Shown here piece after piece: positions 1 to 7,468 of a stretch of 11,466 nt of DNA. The DNA is from Paracoccaceae bacterium. Its GTDB lineage: Bacteria; Pseudomonadota; Alphaproteobacteria; Rhodobacterales; Rhodobacteraceae. Numbering within the stretch: position 1 is the first letter of the stretch; every line of letters begins with the position of its first letter. Under the pieces are notes generated by a model. It saw only the letters and a program-made list of their open reading frames with translations, searched no databases and was not told the DNA's origin. Made by a program: the position numbers and the translations under genes. Where the stretch lies: positions 1 through 11,466 of the forward strand of contig DAOUQK010000082.1 in the NCBI GenBank assembly GCA_030625695.1, read 5' to 3'.

Positions 1-597
1 TATTTGCTGATGACCAAATTCCCGATCAATTCGCTGGCTGATCTGGATGGCAAGAAGATTGGCGCGCCGGGGCCTGCGGTGAACTGGCTTAAGGGGACGG
101 GTGCGGTGGGTGTTTCGGGCAACCTTACGACCTATTATAACGAGATCAAGACCGGGGTTTATGACGGGGTGATTGTGTTTGCTTCGGCGGCGTTGCCGGG
201 CAAGTTGCACGAGGTGGCACCTTATATCACCAAGGTCGGGTTTGGCGCGCAATATGCTGGCGGATTGGCGGCCAATAAGGATTGGTTCGATGGGTTGTCG
301 CCCGAGGTTCAGCAGGCGTTGCGCGATGCGGCCACGGCAGACCGGGTGGCGTATCACAATGATCTGGATGCGTCGGTGGCCAAGTTTCTGGGTATCATGC
401 AGTCGCAAGGCGCGACCATCACCGAAGTTGATCAGGCGTTTCGCGATGAATGGGCCGCAGGGATGGACAATGTGGCACAGCTTTGGGCCAAGCGATTGGA
501 TGGCGAGGGCAAGGCCGGGACAGCCGTTTTGCAATCATATATGGACACGATGCGCGCCGCAGGGGCCACGCCAGTGCGTAATTGGGATAAGGAATAG
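1..597 (+). CDS. TRAP transporter substrate-binding protein, DctP family (C-terminal part)
   Basis: The reading frame is open from base 1 and ends at TAG 595-597, so the N-terminal part, including the signal peptide, lies outside the window. About 198 residues are visible, starting YLLMTKFPINSLADLDGKKI. A short lobe segment with YYNEIKTGVYDGVI, then 'DWFDGLSPEVQQALRDAA' and a long helical C-terminus, is typical of DctP-type periplasmic binding proteins, which pass organic acids to a DctQM permease. The two permease genes follow directly, 11 nt to the small subunit. The protein probably acts in the periplasm and sets the substrate range of the system. Ligand identity cannot be judged because the first lobe is missing. 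The first Met/Leu in the frame (bases 4-12) is not the true start. Family assignment is secure from sequence plus context; the substrate is unknown. Confidence 0.9.
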   Translation, partial: YLLMTKFPINSLADLDGKKIGAPGPAVNWLKGTGAVGVSGNLTTYYNEIKTGVYDGVIVFASAALPGKLHEVAPYITKVGFGAQYAGGLAANKDWFDGLSPEVQQALRDAATADRVAYHNDLDASVAKFLGIMQSQGATITEVDQAFRDEWAAGMDNVAQLWAKRLDGEGKAGTAVLQSYMDTMRAAGATPVRNWDKE

Positions 598-608
598 GCC
601 GGTCAGAC

Positions 609-1160
609 GTGCAAGCGTCGGACCCTGATGGGTTGCCGGGTTGGTTTTTGCGCATCCGCCGTATGGTGGATGCGCTGACAGCGGGGTTGAACGTGCTGGG
701 CACGTTGTTGATTCTGGGGTTAATGGTGCTGGTCAACATGGATGTTGTTGGCCGGGGGGTGTTCAATGCGCCGGTTTCGGGCGTGCCGGAAATGGTGTCG
801 ATGTCGATTGTTGCGATTGTGTTTCTGCAGGTGGCGCAGACCTTTCGTCGGGGGCGTCTGACGCGGAGCGATGCGGTATTGGGGTTTGTTGGCAGGTATA
901 GCCCGCGGGCACGCCATGCGCTTGATCTGATATTCTCAATCGCCGCCATCTTGTTGATATGGCAGGTTTTATCGGCCAGCGCGCCGTTGTTTGTCAAAGC
1001 CTGGGTGCGGGGTACTTATGAAGGCACCATCGGGGATTTCACCGCGCCCGTGTGGCCGGTGAAACTGATCATCCTGATTGGCTGTACTGCCCTTTTGGTG
1101 CAGTTGGTTTTGTTCGGGGTTGCGGCCTTGTTGCGCTTGACCGCAAGGCGCGCGGCATGA
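609..1160 (+). CDS. TRAP transporter small permease, DctQ type
   Basis: This 183-residue inner-membrane protein has four hydrophobic segments (about residues 24-46, 59-77, 103-122 and 148-175), the topology of DctQ small subunits. In TRAP systems this subunit pairs with the large permease and helps dock the binding protein. The motif NMDVVGRGVFN after TM1 and 'GVPEMVSMSIVAIVFLQ' in TM2 fit the family. The chosen start is GTG at 609, with an AGGAATAGG stretch about 10 nt upstream; an in-frame ATG at 663 would leave only six residues before TM1 and has a weaker ribosome site. The stop (1158-1160) overlaps the large permease start by ATGA, so the two are very likely translationally coupled. The start codon is the main uncertainty. 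Confidence 0.9.
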   Translation: MQASDPDGLPGWFLRIRRMVDALTAGLNVLGTLLILGLMVLVNMDVVGRGVFNAPVSGVPEMVSMSIVAIVFLQVAQTFRRGRLTRSDAVLGFVGRYSPRARHALDLIFSIAAILLIWQVLSASAPLFVKAWVRGTYEGTIGDFTAPVWPVKLIILIGCTALLVQLVLFGVAALLRLTARRAA

Positions 1161-2467
1161 GTCCGTTTGAGATTGGCCTGACATCATTTGGGGCAATGGT
1201 GCTGTTGGTTTACCTTGGCTTTTGGGTGCCCTTTGCGCTGATGCTGTCGTCGTATGTCGGGGTCTGGATGATCAAAGGGTCGCCGGTCTTGGCCGGAAAA
1301 CTGCTGGCTTTGGCGGCCAGCAATACCATTTCCAGCTATTTCTTTGGCGTGGTGCCGTTGTTTGTGCTGATGGGATATCTTGTCTCGGTCACCGGTATGG
1401 GGCGGGATGCGTTTGACGTTGCCAACCATATGTTTCGCCGTATTCGCGGGGGATTGGGTATTGGCACGGTGGGCGCCAACGCCATCTTTGCCGCGATCAC
1501 CGGGATTTCCATCGCCTCGGCGGCGGTTTTCACCAAAATCGCCGTGCCGGAAATGGTGCGCCATGGGTATTCGGCGCGGTTTTCGGTTGGGGTGGTGGCA
1601 GGGTCGTCCGTTCTGGGCATGCTCATCCCGCCAAGCCTGTTGTTGATCCTTTATGGCCTTTTGACTGAGCAATCTGTGGGTGATCTGTTTATTGCCGGGG
1701 TGATTCCCGGCATCTTGTTGGCGCTGATCTTTGGCAGTGGCATCTATCTGATGGCTGTATTTCGCCCTCGCTTGCTGGGTGAAAACATCGCGGATCATGA
1801 TGCCACCCCGCCCCTGACGCCGCGTGAATTGATTTCCAAAGGGTTTCCTATTGCCTTGCTGATCGGGCTGGTTCTGGGCGGTATTTACAACGGGTTTTTC
1901 ACGCCGATTGAGGCCGGGGCCGTTGGCTGCGCCGGGGCGATCATCATCGGGCTGTTGCGGCGTACCCTGGGCCTTAAGGATTTCTGGCAGGTGCTGAACG
2001 ATACCGGGCTTGTTACCGCCTCGATTTGCTTTTTGATCATTGCGGCACAGATGTATTCGCGGATGCTGGCGCTGTCGGGGGTTCCGGCCGAGTTTGGCAG
2101 TTTTGTTGCCGGGGCTGATATCGGTTATTGGGGGGTGATCCTGGCCTATGTGGCATTGGTTATTGCTATGGGCACGGTTTTGGACAGTTCGTCGATAATG
2201 CTGATCCTGGTGCCTTTGATGTTGCCGGTGCTGGCGACGCTTCAGGTTGATCTGGTCTGGTTCGGGATTGTCACCATTATCGCTGTGGAGATCGGGCTTT
2301 TGACGCCGCCGTTTGGTATCTCGGTGTTTGTCATTAAATCGGCGTTGGATGATCCTTCGATCACCCTTGGCGATATCTTTATCGGTGCCGCGCCGTTTGC
2401 GGTGATGATGCTGATCGTGCTTGGCCTTGTTCTTGTCTTTCCCATCCTTGCAACTGCTTTGATCTAA
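1157..2467 (+). CDS. TRAP transporter large permease, DctM type
   Basis: This 436-residue, strongly hydrophobic protein has the length and many membrane spans expected of DctM, the sodium-coupled transport channel of TRAP importers. Visible family signatures are PLFVLMGYLV (about 67-76), the loop 'GGLGIGTVGANAIFAAITG' (about 98-116), GSSVLGMLIPPS (149-160) and a second re-entrant motif near the C-terminus, GLLTPPFGISVFVIKSA. The open frame extends upstream to 1052, but the ATG at 1157 overlaps the DctQ stop (ATGA) and gives the usual DctM N-terminus MSPFEIGL, so it is preferred. Fifteen nt separate it from the cyclase-family gene, consistent with one operon. The sequence does not reveal the transported compound. 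Confidence 0.95.
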   Translation: MSPFEIGLTSFGAMVLLVYLGFWVPFALMLSSYVGVWMIKGSPVLAGKLLALAASNTISSYFFGVVPLFVLMGYLVSVTGMGRDAFDVANHMFRRIRGGLGIGTVGANAIFAAITGISIASAAVFTKIAVPEMVRHGYSARFSVGVVAGSSVLGMLIPPSLLLILYGLLTEQSVGDLFIAGVIPGILLALIFGSGIYLMAVFRPRLLGENIADHDATPPLTPRELISKGFPIALLIGLVLGGIYNGFFTPIEAGAVGCAGAIIIGLLRRTLGLKDFWQVLNDTGLVTASICFLIIAAQMYSRMLALSGVPAEFGSFVAGADIGYWGVILAYVALVIAMGTVLDSSSIMLILVPLMLPVLATLQVDLVWFGIVTIIAVEIGLLTPPFGISVFVIKSALDDPSITLGDIFIGAAPFAVMMLIVLGLVLVFPILATALI

Positions 2468-2481
2468 AAAAGGAGGCCGAT

Positions 2482-3258
2482 ATGGCCCGTCGTTATGTTG
2501 ATCTTTCTGTCCCGCTGGAAACCGGCATTGTTTCCGACCCTGAAATCATGCTGCCGCAGATCACCTATATGGCGCATAAGGACACCGCCGGGCAGGTTTG
2601 TTCGTTCTTTCCGGGGCTAAAAGAGGATGATCTGCCCGGCGGCGAAGGCTGGGCCATCGAGATGATGCAGATCGCCACGCATAATGGCACCCATCTGGAT
2701 GCGCCGTATCACCACCATTCGACGATGAATAACGGCGAACGTGCGTTGACCATCGACGAGGTGCCACTGGAATGGTGCTTTAATCCGGGTGTGAAACTGG
2801 ATTTTCGGCATTTTGATGATGGTTATATCGTCACCGCCGACGACGTTAAGAGAGAGTTGGAGCGGATAGGTCATGAAATTCAACCGCTGGATATCGTCGT
2901 GGTCAATACCTCTGCCGGAGATCGGTACGGAGAGCCTGATTACCTGATCAAAGGCTGCGGCATGGGGCGCGAGGCGACGTTGTTTCTGACCCGGCAAGGG
3001 GTGCGTGTCACCGGCACCGATGCCTGGAGCTGGGACGCGCCGTTCCCTCTGACGGCGCAGGCGTTTGCCAAGAACCCGGATCCTGCAATGATCTGGGAGG
3101 GGCACCGCGCCAGTATGGAGATCGGGTATTGCCATATGGAAAAGCTCACCAATCTTGAAACCCTGCCACCGCATGGCTTTGAAATCTCGTGTTTTCCATA
3201 CAAGATCAAAGCGGCCTCTGCCGGGTTCATCCGCGCGGTGGCGATTTTCAACGATTAG
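2482..3258 (+). CDS. Cyclase-family metal-dependent hydrolase (kynurenine formamidase-like fold)
   Basis: This 258-residue probably cytoplasmic enzyme carries the family signature HxGTHxDxPxH exactly at residues 67-77 (H67, G69, T70, H71, D73, P75, H77), which binds the catalytic metal in kynurenine formamidases and isatin hydrolases. Further conserved-looking stretches are NTSAGDRYGEPDYL (142-155), GTDAWSWDAPF (178-188), a C-terminal His208 in EGHRA, and HMEKLTNLETLP (218-229). It is longer than typical KynB (about 210 residues), and no kynurenine pathway genes are nearby, so a kynurenine role is not supported. Members hydrolyse cyclic amides, lactones or formamides. Placement directly after a TRAP permease suggests it acts on the imported compound. 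The start follows a strong AAAAGGAGG (2468-2476). Family is secure, substrate unknown. Confidence 0.9.
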   Translation: MARRYVDLSVPLETGIVSDPEIMLPQITYMAHKDTAGQVCSFFPGLKEDDLPGGEGWAIEMMQIATHNGTHLDAPYHHHSTMNNGERALTIDEVPLEWCFNPGVKLDFRHFDDGYIVTADDVKRELERIGHEIQPLDIVVVNTSAGDRYGEPDYLIKGCGMGREATLFLTRQGVRVTGTDAWSWDAPFPLTAQAFAKNPDPAMIWEGHRASMEIGYCHMEKLTNLETLPPHGFEISCFPYKIKAASAGFIRAVAIFND

Positions 3259-3267
3259 GAGGGCGTC

Positions 3268-3768
3268 ATGAGCGATAATTCAGGGCTGCCGGACCACGCC
3301 GAAGTGCGGTTTGACTGCACAGGTCACGCCACCGGCAAGATGCGTAATGACCTTTCGGTAATGATGAAGCTGCCGTTTGAAGAAGGGCCGTTTGAGATGG
3401 CCACGGACGAAGGGTCGTTTCATGGAGGCGACGCCACGGCTCCGCCGCCTTTGGCCCTGTTTGTGGCCGGGTTGACCGGCTGCATCATGACGCAGATCCG
3501 CGCGTTTGCGAAACGGATGGGGGTGAGCCTGAAGGATCTGGATGTGGAAACACGGGTGATCTGGGACTGGCAGGCCAAAGGGCGGATTTATGAGACCGCG
3601 CCCAAATCGTTTGAGATTGATGTGCTGATCGACAGTGACGATGATCAGGACAAGGTGGTTGATCTGATCAATGCGGCCAGAAAAGGTTGTTTCATTGAAC
3701 AGACCCTTGGACGATCAAACACTATTCGCCACCGGATGAAGGCACGAGGTGGCTGGATCGACGTTTAA
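3268..3768 (+). CDS. OsmC-like protein
   Basis: This 166-residue protein has an OsmC/Ohr-like layout: an N-terminal strand-rich part with GGDATAPPPLALFVAGLTGC (53-72), a helix after Cys72 (IMTQIRAFAKRMG), a strand region around 'LDVETRVIWDW', and a second cysteine, Cys141, in AARKGCFIEQ. These two cysteines match the redox pair that reduces organic hydroperoxides in OsmC/Ohr enzymes. The match is at family level only; many OsmC relatives next to catabolic genes have no tested peroxidase role. It starts at ATG 3268 after AGGAGGG (3257-3263), 9 nt beyond the cyclase-family stop, and is the last gene of the TRAP operon. The N-terminal 'GKMRNDLSVMMKLPF' looks like a subfamily extension. A thiol-based or detoxification role for an imported reactive compound is inference. 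Confidence 0.85.
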   Translation: MSDNSGLPDHAEVRFDCTGHATGKMRNDLSVMMKLPFEEGPFEMATDEGSFHGGDATAPPPLALFVAGLTGCIMTQIRAFAKRMGVSLKDLDVETRVIWDWQAKGRIYETAPKSFEIDVLIDSDDDQDKVVDLINAARKGCFIEQTLGRSNTIRHRMKARGGWIDV

Positions 3769-3822
3769 TGCCAACGCGCACAAAGATTGATTCGTTGTCG
3801 TCATGGGTATCGCCGGGTGGAT

Positions 3823-3841
3823 GGTGGGGTGAAACCCCACC
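3823..3841. repeat. Palindromic intergenic repeat / possible bidirectional terminator
   Basis: A perfect 8-bp inverted repeat, GGTGGGGT / ACCCCACC, with a GAA loop (3831-3833), sits in the 102-nt gap between the convergent OsmC-like and HemY-N genes. There is no T-run on either strand, so it is not a classic intrinsic terminator. The core with its flanks (GGATGGTGGGGT...ACCCCACCCTACG) resembles a short palindromic repeat I recall as dispersed between genes in roseobacter genomes; this is from memory and unverified. It may still limit read-through between the two converging operons. Nothing else was seen in 3769-3870. Confidence 0.6.
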
Positions 3842-3870
3842 CTACGCATCGTTGACAGGTCACTTAACCT

Positions 3871-5325
3871 CTATTTCGGCCCATCATCGTCTGTGGCGGT
3901 AGCCTCTTGATCATCAGAAACGATCAGTTCGGTCTCTGGTATGTCGTCAGAAACCGGCCCAATAATCAACGGTAACATCGACACGCCAGTGGCACTGGCA
4001 ATTTCAGCCGTTTCAGGTGCCTTCCAGCTTAAGGTGTCAAAACTATCGCAACGGGTACACACCGGCACCCATTCGCCGTGGATCGACTGGCAATTGTCAC
4101 AGACCCATTGCGGCCCGCGTGGTGCGCCCAGCGCCTTGGCCAGCCATCCCTGCACCACCGCGTCAGACCCACCTTCGCCCCGCTCGACCGCTGCCATCAG
4201 GGTAAAGGCCCGCGCATCATGCTTGTCGGTCAAATCGCCAAGAACGCGCCGGGCCTCGGGGAAATCGGCGGCAACGATCAGCAATTCGGCCTGTACCAGA
4301 CGGGTTTCAACGTGTTCGGGATGTATGCGGGTCAAAAGCGCAAAACGTTTCAGACGTTGTTCCGGCGTTTCATCGGGGACAATCGCGGCGAACGCAGCGG
4401 CAAGATCAGGATGCGGTTGCGCCTCCCATGCCTTTTTCAACACCCGCGCCGCCAGCCGGGGCTTGCCCGCATCAATGTAACCACGCGCCGCCAGGGCCGC
4501 AGCAGGCACCAGATCGGGGGACTGACGATTCGCTTCGATCGCCTTTTCGCGGCTTTCCACGCTTTTACCGCCATCAAGAATATCGCGCGCTTCGGACAAG
4601 GCCAGAACCGCGTCACGCCGCCGGAACACATCGCGCGGCAGGCTGCCCGACTTTAGTTTGGCGCTTAACGTATTGCGCGCGCCCGACCAATCCTGCGCCT
4701 GCGCCTGAAGGCGCAACAGCACATCCTGCACTTCGGTATGCTTGGGCTTCATCGCGTGGGCCTTTTCGGCCAGCTTGCGGGCAGTATCGGTCTCTCCTGC
4801 TGCCAGTTTTTGTTTCATGATCCCGCGCACCCCGACAAACCGGGTCGCATTTGTTGCGATCAGGGATTTATAGGCTTCGGTCGCCTTTTGCGTATCCCCC
4901 GCCAATTCTGCCGCCTGCGCCGTCAGCAGGTTGGTCAATTCCGGCTTGCCCAGATATTTCTCGGCCTTGGCCGCCTTGGACATTGCCAGACGCCCTTCAC
5001 CCGAGGCCAGCGCCATTAACCCATCGGCCAGCGCCTGATAGCCACGCCGTTCACGGCCTTTGTCGAAATACCGCGAAATCGCTGTTTCATCGCCGTTCAG
5101 GAACCTGAACGTTGCCACCAACAGAGACAACAGTTTCAGTACCACCCAAACAGCGACCAGCAGAGCCAGACCGGCAATCACCGATTGCAGTGGTTCCAAC
5201 GTGTATTCGGTGTCGGCAACAGTGATCTGAATACCGCCGCTGGATTCCATCAGATACCCGGCACCTTCGGCCAACACCGCGATGATGGCGACAAAAAGAA
5301 GGATTTTGATCAATGACCACAACAT
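3871..5325 (-). CDS. hemY: HemY N-terminal-domain membrane protein with TPR region and C-terminal zinc ribbon
   Basis: This 484-residue protein has two N-terminal hydrophobic segments (about 4-25 and 46-72) with DTEYTLEPLQSVIAGLALL between them, the HemY N-terminal (HemY_N) arrangement. A long alpha-helical TPR-like region follows (about 95-400, for example 'LAGDTQKATEAYKSLIATN' and DAGKPRLAARVLKKAW). Near the C-terminus, WVCDNC...VCTRCDSFDTLSW gives a C-x2-C-x10-C-x2-C site (Cys409, 412, 423, 426) like a rubredoxin/zinc ribbon, then an acidic tail. It is not the FAD-dependent protoporphyrinogen oxidase also called HemY in Bacillus. In proteobacteria this family lies with hemC/hemD and is thought to act in tetrapyrrole metabolism at the inner membrane, but its reaction is unsettled. 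It starts 10 nt after the mitofilin-like gene with AAAGGACC as ribosome site. Confidence 0.88.
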   Translation of the reverse strand: MLWSLIKILLFVAIIAVLAEGAGYLMESSGGIQITVADTEYTLEPLQSVIAGLALLVAVWVVLKLLSLLVATFRFLNGDETAISRYFDKGRERRGYQALADGLMALASGEGRLAMSKAAKAEKYLGKPELTNLLTAQAAELAGDTQKATEAYKSLIATNATRFVGVRGIMKQKLAAGETDTARKLAEKAHAMKPKHTEVQDVLLRLQAQAQDWSGARNTLSAKLKSGSLPRDVFRRRDAVLALSEARDILDGGKSVESREKAIEANRQSPDLVPAAALAARGYIDAGKPRLAARVLKKAWEAQPHPDLAAAFAAIVPDETPEQRLKRFALLTRIHPEHVETRLVQAELLIVAADFPEARRVLGDLTDKHDARAFTLMAAVERGEGGSDAVVQGWLAKALGAPRGPQWVCDNCQSIHGEWVPVCTRCDSFDTLSWKAPETAEIASATGVSMLPLIIGPVSDDIPETELIVSDDQEATATDDDGPK

Positions 5326-5335
5326 GGCAGGTCCT

Positions 5336-6592
5336 TTAATTACTGTTCAGGCTTTGGGCCAATTCATTCGCCGCTTGCAGCGCAGTTTGTCGGGTTGCCG
5401 CGAGATCGACCCAACCTTGCATCTGTTCGCGGGCAATCTCTGGTAAGCCGACCAGTTCCATTAATGTCTGATCCAACCGACCGTCATTCAGTGCTGCTTC
5501 GGCACGCGACAGGATCGCATCCGGATCATCGCCTTCACGCGGCTGAACCGATCTTGCCCCTAGTTGGCGTTGGAAAAACCCGGTGATGCCGCCGCTGTCG
5601 CCCGCCTCGGTGCGAGTGGCCGACAGGGCCGCGCGCGCCGCTTTGGGGAAATCTGCGCCCAATGTCCCGAGTGAGGCCACACCTTTGGCCGCCGATGTTT
5701 TCAAAACCTCCGGAATGGTGATGCCCGCGCCGGTCATTTCATCCAGGATCTGCTGGTAAGGCGCGCCGTTCGCCAGCGTCGTTTGCAAGCGGGTCATTAC
5801 CGCCTGAATGTCAGCGTGGCGCGCGGCAATGGTGGCATTTTCCTCTGAGGCGCGGGCCTCGGCCTCGGTCGCGCGGGCCTCGGAAATCAGGTTTTCCACA
5901 TCCGCGCGCTGGGCAGCTATGGCGGCGTTCAGCGCCGCCAACTCGCGATCATAAGCGGCAATTGCGACGTCGGATGCGCCATCGGTCATTGGACGCTTTT
6001 CAAGTTCGCTGAGCCTTGTGTCTAACGGGTTCAGGCGCGCCTCAAGATCGCGCAGATGCGCCTCGCGTGCTGTCAATTCAGTCTTTAACGCGGTGTTTTC
6101 CGCTTTTAGGGCGGTGATCTGCGCCTTGATCGGGGTCAGATCCACATGCTCAATCGCAGCAATTTCCGCCTTAAGCGCCGCCAGATTGCTGGCCAGTTGT
6201 GTATTCGACTGGCGCAATTCGGCGGCCATAGCCGCAATATCCGGGCCTTTCAGCGTCGAGGGCAGGATAGGGTCGAGAATGTCTGAACGCGCCGCCAGGA
6301 ACCCGAGGCAAGCCGCCAGAAAACCGCCGATCAGGGCCGGATAGATTGGGCTGCGTTTGGGTGTGGATGTGGTTTTGGGCATCGGGGGTGTTGGTTTGCT
6401 GGGGTTTACGGCGGGTCTGCCGGTAGTGCTGCTTGTGTCGGCCCGGGTGCTTGGTTGCGCCAGTTTTTGCGTGGTCGATGCGCTGCTTGGTTTGGCCCGT
6501 GGTTTAGGCGTCTGTTTCGCAGTCTTGTCCGTGTCGGGTTTATCCGAATTGCGCTTTGTGATCTTACGCACTGGTTTGCTGGTTTTTGCCAC
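5336..6592 (-). CDS. Mitofilin/Mic60-like inner-membrane coiled-coil protein
   Basis: This 418-residue protein starts at GTG (6590-6592), with GAAGGG about 9 nt upstream. A Lys/Pro/Thr/Ser-rich cytoplasmic head (1-80) leads to one membrane span (about 83-101, YPALIGGFLAACLGFLAA) and a long Ala/Glu/Leu heptad-like region (about 115-265) predicted to form a coiled coil. The C-terminal helical domain (about 270-418, with QILDEMTGAGITIPEVL and LPEIAREQMQGWVDLA) fits the mitofilin signature domain. This is the architecture of alphaproteobacterial Mic60, the relative of the mitochondrial cristae organiser, which is known to sit between hem genes as here. A role in shaping inner membrane or forming envelope contacts is inferred from that family. 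Low sequence conservation makes architecture plus synteny the main evidence. Confidence 0.8.
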   Translation of the reverse strand: MAKTSKPVRKITKRNSDKPDTDKTAKQTPKPRAKPSSASTTQKLAQPSTRADTSSTTGRPAVNPSKPTPPMPKTTSTPKRSPIYPALIGGFLAACLGFLAARSDILDPILPSTLKGPDIAAMAAELRQSNTQLASNLAALKAEIAAIEHVDLTPIKAQITALKAENTALKTELTAREAHLRDLEARLNPLDTRLSELEKRPMTDGASDVAIAAYDRELAALNAAIAAQRADVENLISEARATEAEARASEENATIAARHADIQAVMTRLQTTLANGAPYQQILDEMTGAGITIPEVLKTSAAKGVASLGTLGADFPKAARAALSATRTEAGDSGGITGFFQRQLGARSVQPREGDDPDAILSRAEAALNDGRLDQTLMELVGLPEIAREQMQGWVDLAATRQTALQAANELAQSLNSN

Positions 6593-6642
6593 TTTGAGAA
6601 CCCTTCGAATCTTAAATCAAACCTGCTCGCACAATGGAAACT

Positions 6643-7371
6643 CTACTGCGCGGGCCCTGCACCCTCAACCCGTTTGGCATCATTGAGCAGTGCAACAATA
6701 CAGCGCGTCATCGACTTGATATCGGGCTGTGCGGCCACGCATAGTTGATTATAATTCAGTGCCTTAACAGGCTCTGCCACCGCATCACTTAGCCCCGCCA
6801 AAAACAAAGGGGCCCTGATGGTAACAATATTGGCAAAATGTCGCGCAGTTCGGGGCGAGAACAATGGAACAAGAATCGGCGCGTCACTGGCCAATGCCTG
6901 TTGGGCCTTATCACTGAGCGCCAAAAGCGGTTGGTCATAGATCACCAGATCGGTGGTGGTACAGCCAAGGGCCGTCAATCGCGCCGCCACAGCACCGCGC
7001 GTGTGCCTGCCGCGGATATGCAACAATGGTGCGGCTGGTTGCATCTGATGCAAGGTCCGGATCAACGCGTCAGAATTTTCACCGGCGCATTCAGCCTGCC
7101 ACCCGGCATTGAGGGCGGCCTGGGTTGTCGCTTTGCCGACGCAATAGCAAGGGGTATCCCGCTGATCAGTCAGCCCGGCGGCAATCCTGACGCCATTGGT
7201 TGAGGTGAATATCAATCCACGCGCATCACCAAAATCCAACCCGCCGACGCTTGGTTCAATGCCGATCAACGGCGAATATATCGGCATGATCAAATCCCGT
7301 GCCTCAGCCGGTAATTGGGCCACAAAGTGTTTTGCAGACTCTAACGGGCGGGTCATCAACAAGGTTAGCAT
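6643..7371 (-). CDS. hemD: Uroporphyrinogen-III synthase
   Basis: This enzyme cyclises hydroxymethylbilane to uroporphyrinogen III with inversion of ring D, the branch to haem, sirohaem and cobalamin. The chosen start (ATG, 7369-7371) gives 242 residues, normal for HemD, beginning MLTLLMTRPLESA; a second ATG at 7354-7356 (MTRP) is possible. Features are the N-terminal 'TRP' strand, GLIFTSTNGVR (about 52-62), the 'CYCVGKATTQAALNAGW' phosphate-binding-like segment, and HIRGRHTRG. The open frame runs up to 7518 but would then overlap the divergent tsaD, so the longer form is rejected. HemD is poorly conserved; identity is supported by these motifs and by the mitofilin-like and HemY-N genes downstream (50-nt gap). 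hemC is absent from the window. Confidence 0.88.
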   Translation of the reverse strand: MLTLLMTRPLESAKHFVAQLPAEARDLIMPIYSPLIGIEPSVGGLDFGDARGLIFTSTNGVRIAAGLTDQRDTPCYCVGKATTQAALNAGWQAECAGENSDALIRTLHQMQPAAPLLHIRGRHTRGAVAARLTALGCTTTDLVIYDQPLLALSDKAQQALASDAPILVPLFSPRTARHFANIVTIRAPLFLAGLSDAVAEPVKALNYNQLCVAAQPDIKSMTRCIVALLNDAKRVEGAGPAQ

Positions 7372-7468
7372 CCGTCGCCCCAGTTTTGTTTGCCAGTGTT
7401 GTTTGCATTGTTTGCCAAGGGTTAGAGTGTTACCCCCCGACGGAAGATGATGCAACGGTTTGGAGATA
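7372..7468. promoter_or_regulatory. Divergent hemD / tsaD promoter region with three TGTTTGC repeats
   Basis: Only 97 nt separate the divergent hemD and tsaD starts, so both promoters must lie here or inside the genes. TGTTTGC occurs three times on the + strand (7387-7393, 7400-7406, 7409-7415), spaced 13 and 9 nt. A possible tsaD promoter is TTGTTT (7399-7404) with TAGAGT about 18 nt further on, a 4/6 match to the -10 consensus. No convincing - strand promoter was picked. The repeats may be regulator sites overlapping the -35 region. tsaD is assigned ATG 7469, with GGAG only 3 nt upstream, an unusually short spacing; TTG 7460 in the same frame is the alternative. Confidence 0.5.

Noticed and set aside
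419..997. 192-codon - strand open frame over the TRAP genes
   Set aside because: Antisense to well-supported binding protein and DctQ genes; typical high-GC shadow frame without motifs.
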